Origin: Skeletonema tropicum | Taxonomy: Eukaryota > Bacillariophyta > Thalassiosirophyceae > Thalassiosirales > Thalassiosiraceae | NCBI GenBank assembly: GCA_037178625.1 | Contig: CM074137.1 | Location: 186,001 to 250,000 of the forward strand | Reading direction: 5' to 3' | Length of the DNA: 64,000 bases | Shown here: positions 8,067 through 20,737 of the stretch, one piece after another | Numbering within the stretch: the first letter of the stretch is position 1 | Layout of the letters: each line of letters begins with the position of its first letter | Translations under genes and position numbers: made by a program | Notes under the pieces: generated by a model | What the model was told of the DNA's origin: nothing | What the model saw: only the letters and a program-made list of their open reading frames with translations | The model's database searches: none

Positions 8067-10184
8067 TCAGATTGAGACGATTCGACCATCAATCGAAAGC
8101 TCTCGTCGAGCTGGATCGATTCGACATACTACCAACCTCATTGGATAAAATGTTGTCAATCAACTCAACTCAACTCGAGAGGATAGGAGTCTAGAATGTC
8201 TTCCTAATTTGGAGGAGGATATCGAAAATTGACGATATTGCCACCATTGCCACTGCAATCAACATAATTCCACCACCACTGCCATCAAAATTGACAATAA
8301 ACACTGTTCGGCCTCCCTGCGGTCGCCCTCACATATCCAACGAATGAATGATAGTTGGCACGCTACGGTCGATAATCACTGCTCGGCCGCACGATGACGA
8401 TACAGTTGTAGATATCAGCCTCATCAGGGGCCTCATATCCAAAACGCTGCGCTGAAGAACGAGGGCGTAGATCTGGTAAGATCCATGATGGGTTGACTGC
8501 TGTAAGCTGTAAGATCCCAAAAAGCGACCACTTAGATCAGGTGCTATCATGACAGTTGGCACGGGCCATCACAATGATGATGCAGCTCCCCTTCCTCCGG
8601 TCGGCTCGCTTTGACGATTGTTGGAGAGGTGGTGGAGTTGAATGTTGAATGCAACAATGAACAATGGCATCTATCAGAATTTGAAGTGGTGAGTGGTGTC
8701 TGCTTTGGATCTTTGGAGTTGTGAGTTGTGACATTGACAGCTTCTCACTTTTTGACCCACACCGAACACCGAATAGAACCTCAACACAATGGAACAATCA
8801 GTAGTAGCACCTACTGCCGTGCCAACCAAATGGACGGTGCTGATCAATGCGATCAATGAAAAGAGAAGTACTGCTCAGCGTTCTTAGGCGAGCTGTGTAG
8901 TGCAACGTACCAACCTTCATGGACGGTGCTACATCTAGACCGATGCTTCTGTCTTCAGCTTCAGCGCAGCGTTGGATAAGCCCAGACAGACCTCAAATCC
9001 GTCGGCCGGGCCCATTTTAGATCGAGCTGTGACAATTAGTGGGCGGTACGGTCGGCCGAATTGTGGTTATTGGATATTGGTATTGGACTAATCGATATCG
9101 ATAGCGCTTGAGACGACGATTCGAATGGTCGTCTCATTGTTATGCGAAGCGAGCGCAGCGAGCTGAGCGCTGCCATTGCCATTGAGAATATTTGGATTCT
9201 AGACCCCTCTTGAGTTGAGTCGATTGTCAAAAGATTGATATTATGCCTCGATACTACGCCCAGTCGATAGAGCACGACAAGAGCTTTCCAAAACGCCACT
9301 CATCGCCTTGATACGACCGCTACAGCATACAAATTGATGGATTTGGATTACTGAATTATTGACATACAAATTGTGTTGTTGGCGCTGCTACTCCGTGCTT
9401 TGTGCTGCTAGCTGAATGATAATGATACGAACAATGGAGACGGAGAGCAGATCCTCCTCTGCTATTACATATTGGACTAATCTTCATTCCATACAAATAC
9501 AAATGCCAATTATGCAGTGCAGAGATTGACTCCATCGCCATCGCCGCCACTGTATGCTGAGAGTGATAATGAGGTTGTAGCGCAATCATTGAACGACCTG
9601 ATTAGACCGTCGTCGGACGAAAGTGATGATGATATCAATTTGGACCAAGTTTCAATCGGTGTGTCACCGACAGCAAGTAATGAGAGGCAGGAGATGGTAT
9701 TTTGAGAGCAGAGGAGATGAGAATGAAAGCATCTTTTGTTCGTTGTGTTTTGTTATTATTATAAGTTAAATCGCATCAAAAGTAGAAAAATGATTGCCTT
9801 GCCCAATCCAATCCAATCAATAATAATATATACACCATACACCAACATCAACATATCAGCCAGGCCAGGCCAGGCCAGTCTTCTCAGTGTCCATCACATC
9901 ATGATAAGTAGTGAAGTGCAGTGCCTCATGTCATTTCATTTCATTTCAGTTCTCACCAGTCACTACCACTACTTCTTCGACAACTTCTTTCCAATGCTAC
10001 CAATCAAGCCCAACAGTCTAAAACGAAATGAAGGTTTGTAAGGCTGACACTCTCGAATGGGCAATGGCTTGCCCACTCCATAGAAATATCCAAAAGCCCC
10101 TCCCAATCCGCCAGTATTGCCCTGACGACGATCAACAGTATAAAATCCAAATTCTTTCACAAGTCCCTCCTCCGTAAAGTCCAT
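7653..10184. repeat. Repeat unit 4, S type (2532 bp)
   Basis: One hexamer. The GTT run near 9749 is altered and one base shorter, and one extra AT dinucleotide lies near 9830. Confidence 0.95.
9481..9705 (+). CDS. Acidic C-terminal exon, copy E4
   Basis: Frame identical to E1; the 3' flank is altered (GTT run and AT insertion). Confidence 0.4.
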   Translation, partial: SSFHTNTNANYAVQRLTPSPSPPLYAESDNEVVAQSLNDLIRPSSDESDDDINLDQVSIGVSPTASNERQEMVF

Positions 10185-10598
10185 ATGAAAACTCTGTGGC
10201 GGCAATGTCAACTTCAACTTCAATTCCCTAGCAGTGTTTGTGTTTGCATCAGAATCATCATCAGAATCATCATGAGCAGCAGCAGAAGCTGGCGGCTCTA
10301 CTCCCATGAACGGAGCAATCTGCGTCGAAACCTGCCGTCCATACCACCAAACACGATTCGGCTGCAATGGATCCACCGTAAACGTAAACCCAAACGTATT
10401 CTGCTCAATATCGAATGATTCCTCTAATTTGAACCCTCCTCTCCCAGTGCATCCAAATATTCCGTTCTTCAAGGCCAATGGGACCAACGACGGCGGCGAC
10501 GAATTCAAAATCTTGAGAAAGGCATGCTCCGGAGTCTTTGGTGCCGATTCCGATTTCGGGGCCGAGGATTTGTTTGGCGTGTTGTACGATATGAGGTG
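9969..10598 (-). CDS. NTF2/SnoaL-like protein, copy G5, frame intact
   Basis: Core identical to G2. The nearby AT-dinucleotide insertion (about 9830) lies outside the frame, in the 3' spacer. Confidence 0.6.
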   Translation of the reverse strand, partial: HLISYNTPNKSSAPKSESAPKTPEHAFLKILNSSPPSLVPLALKNGIFGCTGRGGFKLEESFDIEQNTFGFTFTVDPLQPNRVWWYGRQVSTQIAPFMGVEPPASAAAHDDSDDDSDANTNTARELKLKLTLPPQSFHMDFTEEGLVKEFGFYTVDRRQGNTGGLGGAFGYFYGVGKPLPIRECQPYKPSFRFRLLGLIGSIGKKLSKK

Positions 10599-12715
10599 TC
10601 AGATTGAGACGATTCGACCATCAATCGAAAGCTCTCGTCGAGCTGGATCGATTCGACATACTACCAACCTCATTGGATAAAATGTTGTCAATCAACTCAA
10701 CTCAACTCGAGAGGATAGGAGTCTAGAATGTCTTCCTAATTTGGAGGAGGATATCGAAAATTGACGATATTGCCACCATTGCCACTGCAATCAACATAAT
10801 TCCACCACCACTGCCATCAAAATTGACAATAAACACTGTTCGGCCTCCCTGCGGTCGCCCTCACATATCCAACGAATGAATGATAGTTGGCACGCTACGG
10901 TCGATAATCACTGCTCGGCCGCACGATGACGATACAGTTGTAGATATCAGCCTCATCAGGGGCCTCATATCCAAAACGCTGCGCTGAAGAACGAGGGCGT
11001 AGATCTGGTAAGATCCATGATGGGTTGACTGCTGTAAGCTGTAAGATCCCAAAAAGCGACCACTTAGATCAGGTGCTATCATGACAGTTGGCACGGGCCA
11101 TCACAATGATGATGCAGCTCCCCTTCCTCCGGTCGGCTCGCTTTGACGATTGTTGGAGAGGTGGTGGAGTTGAATGTTGAATGCAACAATGAACAATGGC
11201 ATCTATCAGAATTTGAAGTGGTGAGTGGTGTCTGCTTTGGATCTTTGGAGTTGTGAGTTGTGACATTGACAGCTTCTCACTTTTTGACCCACACCGAACA
11301 CCGAATAGAACCTCAACACAATGGAACAATCAGTAGTAGCACCTACTGCCGTGCCAACCAAATGGACGGTGCTGATCAATGCGATCAATGAAAAGAGAAG
11401 TACTGCTCAGCGTTCTTAGGCGAGCTGTGTAGTGCAACGTACCAACCTTCATGGACGGTGCTACATCTAGACCGATGCTTCTGTCTTCAGCTTCAGCGCA
11501 GCGTTGGATAAGCCCAGACAGACCTCAAATCCGTCGGCCGGGCCCATTTTAGATCGAGCTGTGACAATTAGTGGGCGGTACGGTCGGCCGAATTGTGGTT
11601 ATTGGATATTGGTATTGGACTAATCGATATCGATAGCGCTTGAGACGACGATTCGAATGGTCGTCTCATTGTTATGCGAAGCGAGCGCAGCGAGCTGAGC
11701 GCTGCCATTGCCATTGAGAATATTTGGATTCTAGACCCCTCTTGAGTTGAGTCGATTGTCAAAAGATTGATATTATGCCTCGATACTACGCCCAGTCGAT
11801 AGAGCACGACAAGAGCTTTCCAAAACGCCACTCATCGCCTTGATACGACCGCTACAGCATACAAATTGATGGATTTGGATTACTGAATTATTGACATACA
11901 AATTGTGTTGTTGGCGCTGCTACTCCGTGCTTTGTGCTGCTAGCTGAATGATAATGATACGAACAATGGAGACGGAGAGCAGATCCTCCTCTGCTATTAC
12001 ATATTGGACTAATCTTCATTCCATACAAATACAAATGCCAATTATGCAGTGCAGAGATTGACTCCATCGCCATCGCCGCCACTGTATGCTGAGAGTGATA
12101 ATGAGGTTGTAGCGCAATCATTGAACGACCTGATTAGACCGTCGTCGGACGAAAGTGATGATGATATCAATTTGGACCAAGTTTCAATCGGTGTGTCACC
12201 GACAGCAAGTAATGAGAGGCAGGAGATGGTATTTTGAGAGCAGAGGAGATGAGAATGAAAGCATCTTTTGTTCGTTGTGTTGTTGTTATTATTATAAGTT
12301 AAATCGCATCAAAAGTAGAAAAATGATTGCCTTGCCCAATCCAATCCAATCAATAATAATATACACCATACACCAACATCAACATATCAGCCAGGCCAGG
12401 CCAGGCCAGTCTTCTCAGTGTCCATCACATCATGATAAGTAGTGAAGTGCAGTGCCTCATGTCATTTCATTTCATTTCAGTTCTCACCAGTCACTACCAC
12501 TACTTCTTCGACAACTTCTTTCCAATGCTACCAATCAAGCCCAACAGTCTAAAACGAAATGAAGGTTTGTAAGGCTGACACTCTCGAATGGGCAATGGCT
12601 TGCCCACTCCATAGAAATATCCAAAAGCCCCTCCCAATCCGCCAGTATTGCCCTGACGACGATCAACAGTATAAAATCCAAATTCTTTCACAAGTCCCTC
12701 CTCCGTAAAGTCCAT
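10185..12715. repeat. Repeat unit 5, S type (2531 bp)
   Basis: Reference short unit: one hexamer, no private indel seen. Confidence 0.95.
12013..12237 (+). CDS. Acidic C-terminal exon, copy E5
   Basis: Frame identical to E1. Confidence 0.4.
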   Translation, partial: SSFHTNTNANYAVQRLTPSPSPPLYAESDNEVVAQSLNDLIRPSSDESDDDINLDQVSIGVSPTASNERQEMVF

Positions 12716-13129
12716 ATGAAAACTCTGTGGCGGCAATGTCAACTTCAACTTCAATTCCCTAGCAGTGTTTGTGTTTGCATCAGAATCATCATCAGAATCA
12801 TCATGAGCAGCAGCAGAAGCTGGCGGCTCTACTCCCATGAACGGAGCAATCTGCGTCGAAACCTGCCGTCCATACCACCAAACACGATTCGGCTGCAATG
12901 GATCCACCGTAAACGTAAACCCAAACGTATTCTGCTCAATATCGAATGATTCCTCTAATTTGAACCCTCCTCTCCCAGTGCATCCAAATATTCCGTTCTT
13001 CAAGGCCAATGGGACCAACGACGGCGGCGACGAATTCAAAATCTTGAGAAAGGCATGCTCCGGAGTCTTTGGTGCCGATTCCGATTTCGGGGCCGAGGAT
13101 TTGTTTGGCGTGTTGTACGATATGAGGTG
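12500..13129 (-). CDS. NTF2/SnoaL-like protein, copy G6, frame intact
   Basis: Core identical to G2; lies across the boundary of two short-type units. Confidence 0.6.
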   Translation of the reverse strand, partial: HLISYNTPNKSSAPKSESAPKTPEHAFLKILNSSPPSLVPLALKNGIFGCTGRGGFKLEESFDIEQNTFGFTFTVDPLQPNRVWWYGRQVSTQIAPFMGVEPPASAAAHDDSDDDSDANTNTARELKLKLTLPPQSFHMDFTEEGLVKEFGFYTVDRRQGNTGGLGGAFGYFYGVGKPLPIRECQPYKPSFRFRLLGLIGSIGKKLSKK

Positions 13130-15246
13130 TCAGATTGAGACGATTCGACCATCAATCGAAAGCTCTCGTCGAGCTGGATCGATTCGACATACTACCAACC
13201 TCATTGGATAAAATGTTGTCAATCAACTCAACTCAACTCGAGAGGATAGGAGTCTAGAATGTCTTCCTAATTTGGAGGAGGATATCGAAAATTGACGATA
13301 TTGCCACCATTGCCACTGCAATCAACATAATTCCACCACCACTGCCATCAAAATTGACAATAAACACTGTTCGGCCTCCCTGCGGTCGCCCTCACATATC
13401 CAACGAATGAATGATAGTTGGCACGCTACGGTCGATAATCACTGCTCGGCCGCACGATGACGATACAGTTGTAGATATCAGCCTCATCAGGGGCCTCATA
13501 TCCAAAACGCTGCGCTGAAGAACGAGGGCGTAGATCTGGTAAGATCCATGATGGGTTGACTGCTGTAAGCTGTAAGATCCCAAAAAGCGACCACTTAGAT
13601 CAGGTGCTATCATGACAGTTGGCACGGGCCATCACAATGATGATGCAGCTCCCCTTCCTCCGGTCGGCTCGCTTTGACGATTGTTGGAGAGGTGGTGGAG
13701 TTGAATGTTGAATGCAACAATGAACAATGGCATCTATCAGAATTTGAAGTGGTGAGTGGTGTCTGCTTTGGATCTTTGGAGTTGTGAGTTGTGACATTGA
13801 CAGCTTCTCACTTTTTGACCCACACCGAACACCGAATAGAACCTCAACACAATGGAACAATCAGTAGTAGCACCTACTGCCGTGCCAACCAAATGGACGG
13901 TGCTGATCAATGCGATCAATGAAAAGAGAAGTACTGCTCAGCGTTCTTAGGCGAGCTGTGTAGTGCAACGTACCAACCTTCATGGACGGTGCTACATCTA
14001 GACCGATGCTTCTGTCTTCAGCTTCAGCGCAGCGTTGGATAAGCCCAGACAGACCTCAAATCCGTCGGCCGGGCCCATTTTAGATCGAGCTGTGACAATT
14101 AGTGGGCGGTACGGTCGGCCGAATTGTGGTTATTGGATATTGGTATTGGACTAATCGATATCGATAGCGCTTGAGACGACGATTCGAATGGTCGTCTCAT
14201 TGTTATGCGAAGCGAGCGCAGCGAGCTGAGCGCTGCCATTGCCATTGAGAATATTTGGATTCTAGACCCCTCTTGAGTTGAGTCGATTGTCAAAAGATTG
14301 ATATTATGCCTCGATACTACGCCCAGTCGATAGAGCACGACAAGAGCTTTCCAAAACGCCACTCATCGCCTTGATACGACCGCTACAGCATACAAATTGA
14401 TGGATTTGGATTACTGAATTATTGACATACAAATTGTGTTGTTGGCGCTGCTACTCCGTGCTTTGTGCTGCTAGCTGAATGATAATGATACGAACAATGG
14501 AGACGGAGAGCAGATCCTCCTCTGCTATTACATATTGGACTAATCTTCATTCCATACAAATACAAATGCCAATTATGCAGTGCAGAGATTGACTCCATCG
14601 CCATCGCCGCCACTGTATGCTGAGAGTGATAATGAGGTTGTAGCGCAATCATTGAACGACCTGATTAGACCGTCGTCGGACGAAAGTGATGATGATATCA
14701 ATTTGGACCAAGTTTCAATCGGTGTGTCACCGACAGCAAGTAATGAGAGGCAGGAGATGGTATTTTGAGAGCAGAGGAGATGAGAATGAAAGCATCTTTT
14801 GTTCGTTGTGTTGTTGTTATTATTATAAGTTAAATCGCATCAAAAGTAGAAAAATGATTGCCTTGCCCAATCCAATCCAATCAATAATAATATACACCAT
14901 ACACCAACATCAACATATCAGCCAGGCCAGGCCAGGCCAGTCTTCTCAGTGTCCATCACATCATGATAAGTAGTGAAGTGCAGTGCCTCATGTCATTTCA
15001 TTTCATTTCAGTTCTCACCAGTCACTACCAACTACTTCTTCGACAACTTCTTTCCAATGCTACCAATCAAGCCCAACAGTCTAAAACGAAATGAAGGTTT
15101 GTAAGGCTGACACTCTCGAATGGGCAATGGCTTGCCCACTCCATAGAAATATCCAAAAGCCCCTCCCAATCCGCCAGTATTGCCCTGACGACGATCAACA
15201 GTATAAATCCAAATTCTTTCACAAGTCCCTCCTCCGTAAAGTCCAT
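12716..15246. repeat. Repeat unit 6, S type (2531 bp)
   Basis: One hexamer. One inserted A near 15031 and one deleted A near 15207 cancel in length; the deletion breaks the NTF2-like frame. Confidence 0.95.
14544..14768 (+). CDS. Acidic C-terminal exon, copy E6
   Basis: Frame identical to E1. Confidence 0.4.
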   Translation, partial: SSFHTNTNANYAVQRLTPSPSPPLYAESDNEVVAQSLNDLIRPSSDESDDDINLDQVSIGVSPTASNERQEMVF

Positions 15247-15661
15247 ATGAAAACTCTGTGGCGGCAATGTCAACTTCAACTTCAATTCCCTAGCAGTGTT
15301 TGTGTTTGCATCAGAATCATCATCAGAATCATCATGAGCAGCAGCAGAAGCTGGCGGCTCTACTCCCATGAACGGAGCAATCTGCGTCGAAACCTGCCGT
15401 CCATACCACCAAACACGATTCGGCTGCAATGGATCCACCGTAAACGTAAACCCAAAACGTATTCTGCTCAATATCGAATGATTCCTCTAATTTGAACCCT
15501 CCTCTCCCAGTGCATCCAAATATTCCGTTCTTCAAGGCCAATGGGACCAACGACGGCGGCGACGAATTCAAAATCTTGAGAAAGGCATGCTCCGGAGTCT
15601 TTGGTGCCGATTCCGATTTCGGGGCCGAGGATTTGTTTGGCGTGTTGTACGATATGAGGTG
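15032..15661 (-). pseudogene. NTF2/SnoaL-like protein, copy G7, two frameshifts
   Basis: A one-base insertion near 15455 disrupts the frame around core residue 38. A one-base deletion near 15207 disrupts it around residue 122, just before the Gly-rich block. Both are in A runs, so sequencing error is possible. Confidence 0.55.
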
Positions 15662-17785
15662 TCAGATTGAGACGATTCGACCATCAATCGAAAGCTCTCG
15701 TCGAGCTGGATCGATTCGACATACTACCAACCTCATTGGATAAAATGTTGTCAATCAACTCAACTCAACTCGAGAGGATAGGAGTCTAGAATGTCTTCCT
15801 AATTTGGAGGAGGATATCGAAAATTGACGATATTGCCACCATTGCCACTGCAATCAACATAATTCCACCACCACTGCCATCAAAATTGACAATAAACACT
15901 GTTCGGCCTCCCTGCGGTCGCCCTCACATATCCAACGAATGAATGATAGTTGGCACGCTACGGTCGATAATCACTGCTCGGCCGCACGATGACGATACAG
16001 TTGTAGATATCAGCCTCATCAGGGGCCTCATATCCAAAACGCTGCGCTGAAGAACGAGGGCGTAGATCTGGTAAGATCCATGATGGGTTGACTGCTGTAA
16101 GCTGTAAGATCCCAAAAAGCGACCACTTAGATCAGGTGCTATCATGACAGTTGGCACGGGCCATCACAATGATGATGCAGCTCCCCTTCCTCCGGTCGGC
16201 TCGCTTTGACGATTGTTGGAGAGGTGGTGGAGTTGAATGTTGAATGCAACAATGAACAATGGCATCTATCAGAATTTGAAGTGGTGAGTGGTGTCTGCTT
16301 TGGATCTTTGGAGTTGTGAGTTGTGACATTGACAGCTTCTCACTTTTTGACCCACACCGAACACCGAATAGAACCTCAACACAATGGAACAATCAGTAGT
16401 AGCACCTACTGCCGTGCCAACCAAATGGACGGTGCTGATCAATGCGATCAATGAAAAGAGAAGTACTGCTCAGCGTTCTTAGGCGAGCTGTGTAGTGCAA
16501 CGTACCAACCTTCATGGACGGTGCTACATCTAGACCGATGCTTCTGTCTTCAGCTTCAGCGCAGCGTTGGATAAGCCCAGACAGACCTCAAATCCGTCGG
16601 CCGGGCCCATTTTAGATCGAGCTGTGACAATTAGTGGGCGGTACGGTCGGGCCGAATTGTGGTTATTGGATATTGGTATTGGACTAATCGATATCGATAG
16701 CGCTTGAGACTGAGACGACGATTCGAATGGTCGTCTCATTGTTATGCGAAGCGAGCGCAGCGAGCTGAGCGCTGCCATTGCCATTGAGAATATTTGGATT
16801 CTAGACCCCTCTTGAGTTGAGTCGATTGTCAAAAGATTGATATTATGCCTCGATACTACGCCCAGTCGATAGAGCACGACAAGAGCTTTCCAAAACGCCA
16901 CTCATCGCCTTGATACGACCGCTACAGCATACAAATTGATGGATTTGGATTACTGAATTATTGACATACAAATTGTGTTGTTGGCGCTGCTACTCCGTGC
17001 TTTGTGCTGCTAGCTGAATGATAATGATACGAACAATGGAGACGGAGAGCAGATCCTCCTCTGCTATTACATATTGGACTAATCTTCATTCCATACAAAT
17101 ACAAATGCCAATTATGCAGTGCAGAGATTGACTCCATCGCCATCGCCGCCACTGTATGCTGAGAGTGATAATGAGGTTGTAGCGCAATCATTGAACGACC
17201 TGATTAGACCGTCGTCGGACGAAAGTGATGATGATATCAATTTGGACCAAGTTTCAATCGGTGTGTCACCGACAGCAAGTAATGAGAGGCAGGAGATGGT
17301 ATTTTGAGAGCAGAGGAGATGAGAATGAAAGCATCTTTTGTTCGTTGTGTTGTTGTTATTATTATAAGTTAAATCGCATCAAAAGTAGAAAAATGATTGC
17401 CTTGCCCAATCCAATCCAATCAATAATAATATACACCATACACCAACATCAACATATCAGCCAGGCCAGGCCAGGCCAGTCTTCTCAGTGTCCATCACAT
17501 CATGATAAGTAGTGAAGTGCAGTGCCTCATGTCATTTCATTTCATTTCAGTTCTCACCAGTCACTACCACTACTTCTTCGACAACTTCTTTCCAATGCTA
17601 CCAATCAAGCCCAACAGTCTAAAACGAAATGAAGGTTTGTAAGGCTGACACTCTCGAATGGGCAATGGCTTGCCCACTCCATAGAAATATCCAAAAGCCC
17701 CTCCCAATCCGCCAGTATTGCCCTGACGACGATCAACAGTATAAAATCCAAATTCTTTCACAAGTCCCCTCCCCGTAAAGTCCAT
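15247..17785. repeat. Repeat unit 7, L type (2539 bp)
   Basis: Two hexamers. Single-base insertions lie near 15455 and 16651. The pyrimidine run at 17766-17775 is rearranged relative to every other unit. Confidence 0.95.
17083..17307 (+). CDS. Acidic C-terminal exon, copy E7
   Basis: Frame identical to E1. Confidence 0.4.
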   Translation, partial: SSFHTNTNANYAVQRLTPSPSPPLYAESDNEVVAQSLNDLIRPSSDESDDDINLDQVSIGVSPTASNERQEMVF

Positions 17786-18200
17786 ATGAAAACTCTGTGG
17801 CGGCAATGTCAACTTCAACTTCAATTCCCTAGCAGTGTTTGTGTTTGCATCAGAATCATCATCAGAATCATCATGAGCAGCAGCAGAAGCTGGCGGCTCT
17901 ACTCCCATGAACGGAGCAATCTGCGTCGAAACCTGCCGTCCATACCACCAAAACACGATTCGGCTGCAATGGATCCACCGTAAACGTAAACCCAAACGTA
18001 TTCTGCTCAATATCGAATGATTCCTCTAATTTGAACCCTCCTCTCCCAGTGCATCCAAATATTCCGTTCTTCAAGGCCAATGGGACCAACGACGGCGGCG
18101 ACGAATTCAAAATCTTGAGAAAGGCATGCTCCGGAGTCTTTGGTGCCGATTCCGATTTCGGGGCCGAGGATTTGTTTGGCGTGTTGTACGATATGAGGTG
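17570..18200 (-). pseudogene. NTF2/SnoaL-like protein, copy G8, one frameshift plus residue changes
   Basis: One extra A near 17951 breaks the frame just ahead of the WWYGR block. The rearranged pyrimidine run at 17766-17775 also changes EE (core residues 113-114) to GR. This is the only amino acid replacement not caused by a frameshift that I noticed among the core copies. Confidence 0.55.
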
Positions 18201-20323
18201 TCAGATTGAGACGATTCGACCATCAATCGAAAGCTCTCGTCGAGCTGGATCGATTCGACATACTACCAACCTCATTGGATAAAATGTTGTCAATCAACTC
18301 AACTCAACTCGAGAGGATAGGAGTCTAGAATGTCTTCCTAATTTGGAGGAGGATATCGAAAATTGACGATATTGCCACCATTGCCACTGCAATCAACATA
18401 ATTCCACCACCACTGCCATCAAAATTGACAATAAACACTGTTCGGCCTCCCTGCGGTCGCCCTCACATATCCAACGAATGAATGATAGTTGGCACGCTAC
18501 GGTCGATAATCACTGCTCGGCCGCACGATGACGATACAGTTGTAGATATCAGCCTCATCAGGGGCCTCATATCCAAAACGCTGCGCTGAAGAACGAGGGC
18601 GTAGATCTGGTAAGATCCATGATGGGTTGACTGCTGTAAGCTGTAAGATCCCAAAAAGCGACCACTTAGATCAGGTGCTATCATGACAGTTGGCACGGGC
18701 CATCACAATGATGATGCAGCTCCCCTTCCTCCGGTCGGCTCGCTTTGACGATTGTTGGAGAGGTGGTGGAGTTGAATGTTGAATGCAACAATGAACAATG
18801 GCATCTATCAGAATTTGAAGTGGTGAGTGGTGTCTGCTTTGGATCTTTGGAGTTGTGAGTTGTGACATTGACAGCTTCTCACTTTTTGACCCACACCGAA
18901 CACCGAATAGAACCTCAACACAATGGAACAATCAGTAGTAGCACCTACTGCCGTGCCAACCAAATGGACGGTGCTGATCAATGCGATCAATGAAAAGAGA
19001 AGTACTGCTCAGCGTTCTTAGGCGAGCTGTGTAGTGCAACGTACCAACCTTCATGGACGGTGCTACATCTAGACCGATGCTTCTGTCTTCAGCTTCAGCG
19101 CAGCGTTGGATAAGCCCAGACAGACCTCAAATCCGTCGGCCGGGCCCATTTTAGATCGAGCTGTGACAATTAGTGGGCGGTACGGTCGGCCGAATTGTGG
19201 TTATTGGATATTGGTATTGGACTAATCGATATCGATAGCGCTTGAGACTGAGACGACGATTCGAATGGTCGTCTCATTGTTATGCGAAGCGAGCGCAGCG
19301 AGCTGAGCGCTGCCATTGCCATTGAGAATATTTGGATTCTAGACCCCTCTTGAGTTGAGTCGATTGTCAAAAGATTGATATTATGCCTCGATACTACGCC
19401 CAGTCGATAGAGCACGACAAGAGCTTTCCAAAACGCCACTCATCGCCTTGATACGACCGCTACAGCATACAAATTGATGGATTTGGATTACTGAATTATT
19501 GACATACAAATTGTGTTGTTGGCGCTGCTACTCCGTGCTTTGTGCTGCTAGCTGAATGATAATGATACGAACAATGGAGACGGAGAGCAGATCCTCCTCT
19601 GCTATTACATATTGGACTAATCTTCATTCCATACAAATACAAATGCCAATTATGCAGTGCAGAGATTGACTCCATCGCCATCGCCGCCACTGTATGCTGA
19701 GAGTGATAATGAGGTTGTAGCGCAATCATTGAACGACCTGATTAGACCGTCGTCGGACGAAAGTGATGATGATATCAATTTGGACCAAGTTTCAATCGGT
19801 GTGTCACCGACAGCAAGTAATGAGAGGCAGGAGATGGTATTTTGAGAGCAGAGGAGATGAGAATGAAAGCATCTTTTGTTCGTTGTGTTGTTGTTATTAT
19901 TATAAGTTAAATCGCATCAAAAGTAGAAAAATGATTGCCTTGCCCAATCCAATCCAATCAATAATAATATACACCATACACCAACATCAACATATCAGCC
20001 AGGCCAGGCCAGGCCAGTCTTCTCAGTGTCCATCACATCATGATAAGTAGTGAAGTGCAGTGCCTCATGTCATTTCATTTCATTTCAGTTCTCACCAGTC
20101 ACTACCACTACTTCTTCGACAACTTCTTTCCAATGCTACCAATCAAGCCCAACAGTCTAAAACGAAATGAAGGTTTGTAAGGCTGACACTCTCGAATGGG
20201 CAATGGCTTGCCCACTCCATAGAAATATCCAAAAGCCCCTCCCAATCCGCCAGTATTGCCCTGACGACGATCAACAGTATAAAATCCAAATTCTTTCACA
20301 AGTCCCTCCTCCGTAAAGTCCAT
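17786..20323. repeat. Repeat unit 8, L type (2538 bp)
   Basis: Two hexamers. One inserted A near 17951 breaks the NTF2-like frame. Confidence 0.95.
19621..19845 (+). CDS. Acidic C-terminal exon, copy E8
   Basis: Frame identical to E1. Confidence 0.4.
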   Translation, partial: SSFHTNTNANYAVQRLTPSPSPPLYAESDNEVVAQSLNDLIRPSSDESDDDINLDQVSIGVSPTASNERQEMVF

Positions 20324-20737
20324 ATGAAAACTCTGTGGCGGCAATGTCAACTTCAACTTCAATTCCCTAGCAGTGTTTGTGTTTGCATCAGAATCATCAT
20401 CAGAATCATCATGAGCAGCAGCAGAAGCTGGCGGCTCTACTCCCATGAACGGAGCAATCTGCGTCGAAACCTGCCGTCCATACCACCAAACACGATTCGG
20501 CTGCAATGGATCCACCGTAAACGTAAACCCAAACGTATTCTGCTCAATATCGAATGATTCCTCTAATTTGAACCCTCCTCTCCCAGTGCATCCAAATATT
20601 CCGTTCTTCAAGGCCAATGGGACCAACGACGGCGGCGACGAATTCAAAATCTTGAGAAAGGCATGCTCCGGAGTCTTTGGTGCCGATTCCGATTTCGGGG
20701 CCGAGGATTTGTTTGGCGTGTTGTACGATATGAGGTG
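20108..20737 (-). CDS. NTF2/SnoaL-like protein, copy G9, frame intact
   Basis: Core identical to G2, between two long-type units. Confidence 0.6.
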   Translation of the reverse strand, partial: HLISYNTPNKSSAPKSESAPKTPEHAFLKILNSSPPSLVPLALKNGIFGCTGRGGFKLEESFDIEQNTFGFTFTVDPLQPNRVWWYGRQVSTQIAPFMGVEPPASAAAHDDSDDDSDANTNTARELKLKLTLPPQSFHMDFTEEGLVKEFGFYTVDRRQGNTGGLGGAFGYFYGVGKPLPIRECQPYKPSFRFRLLGLIGSIGKKLSKK

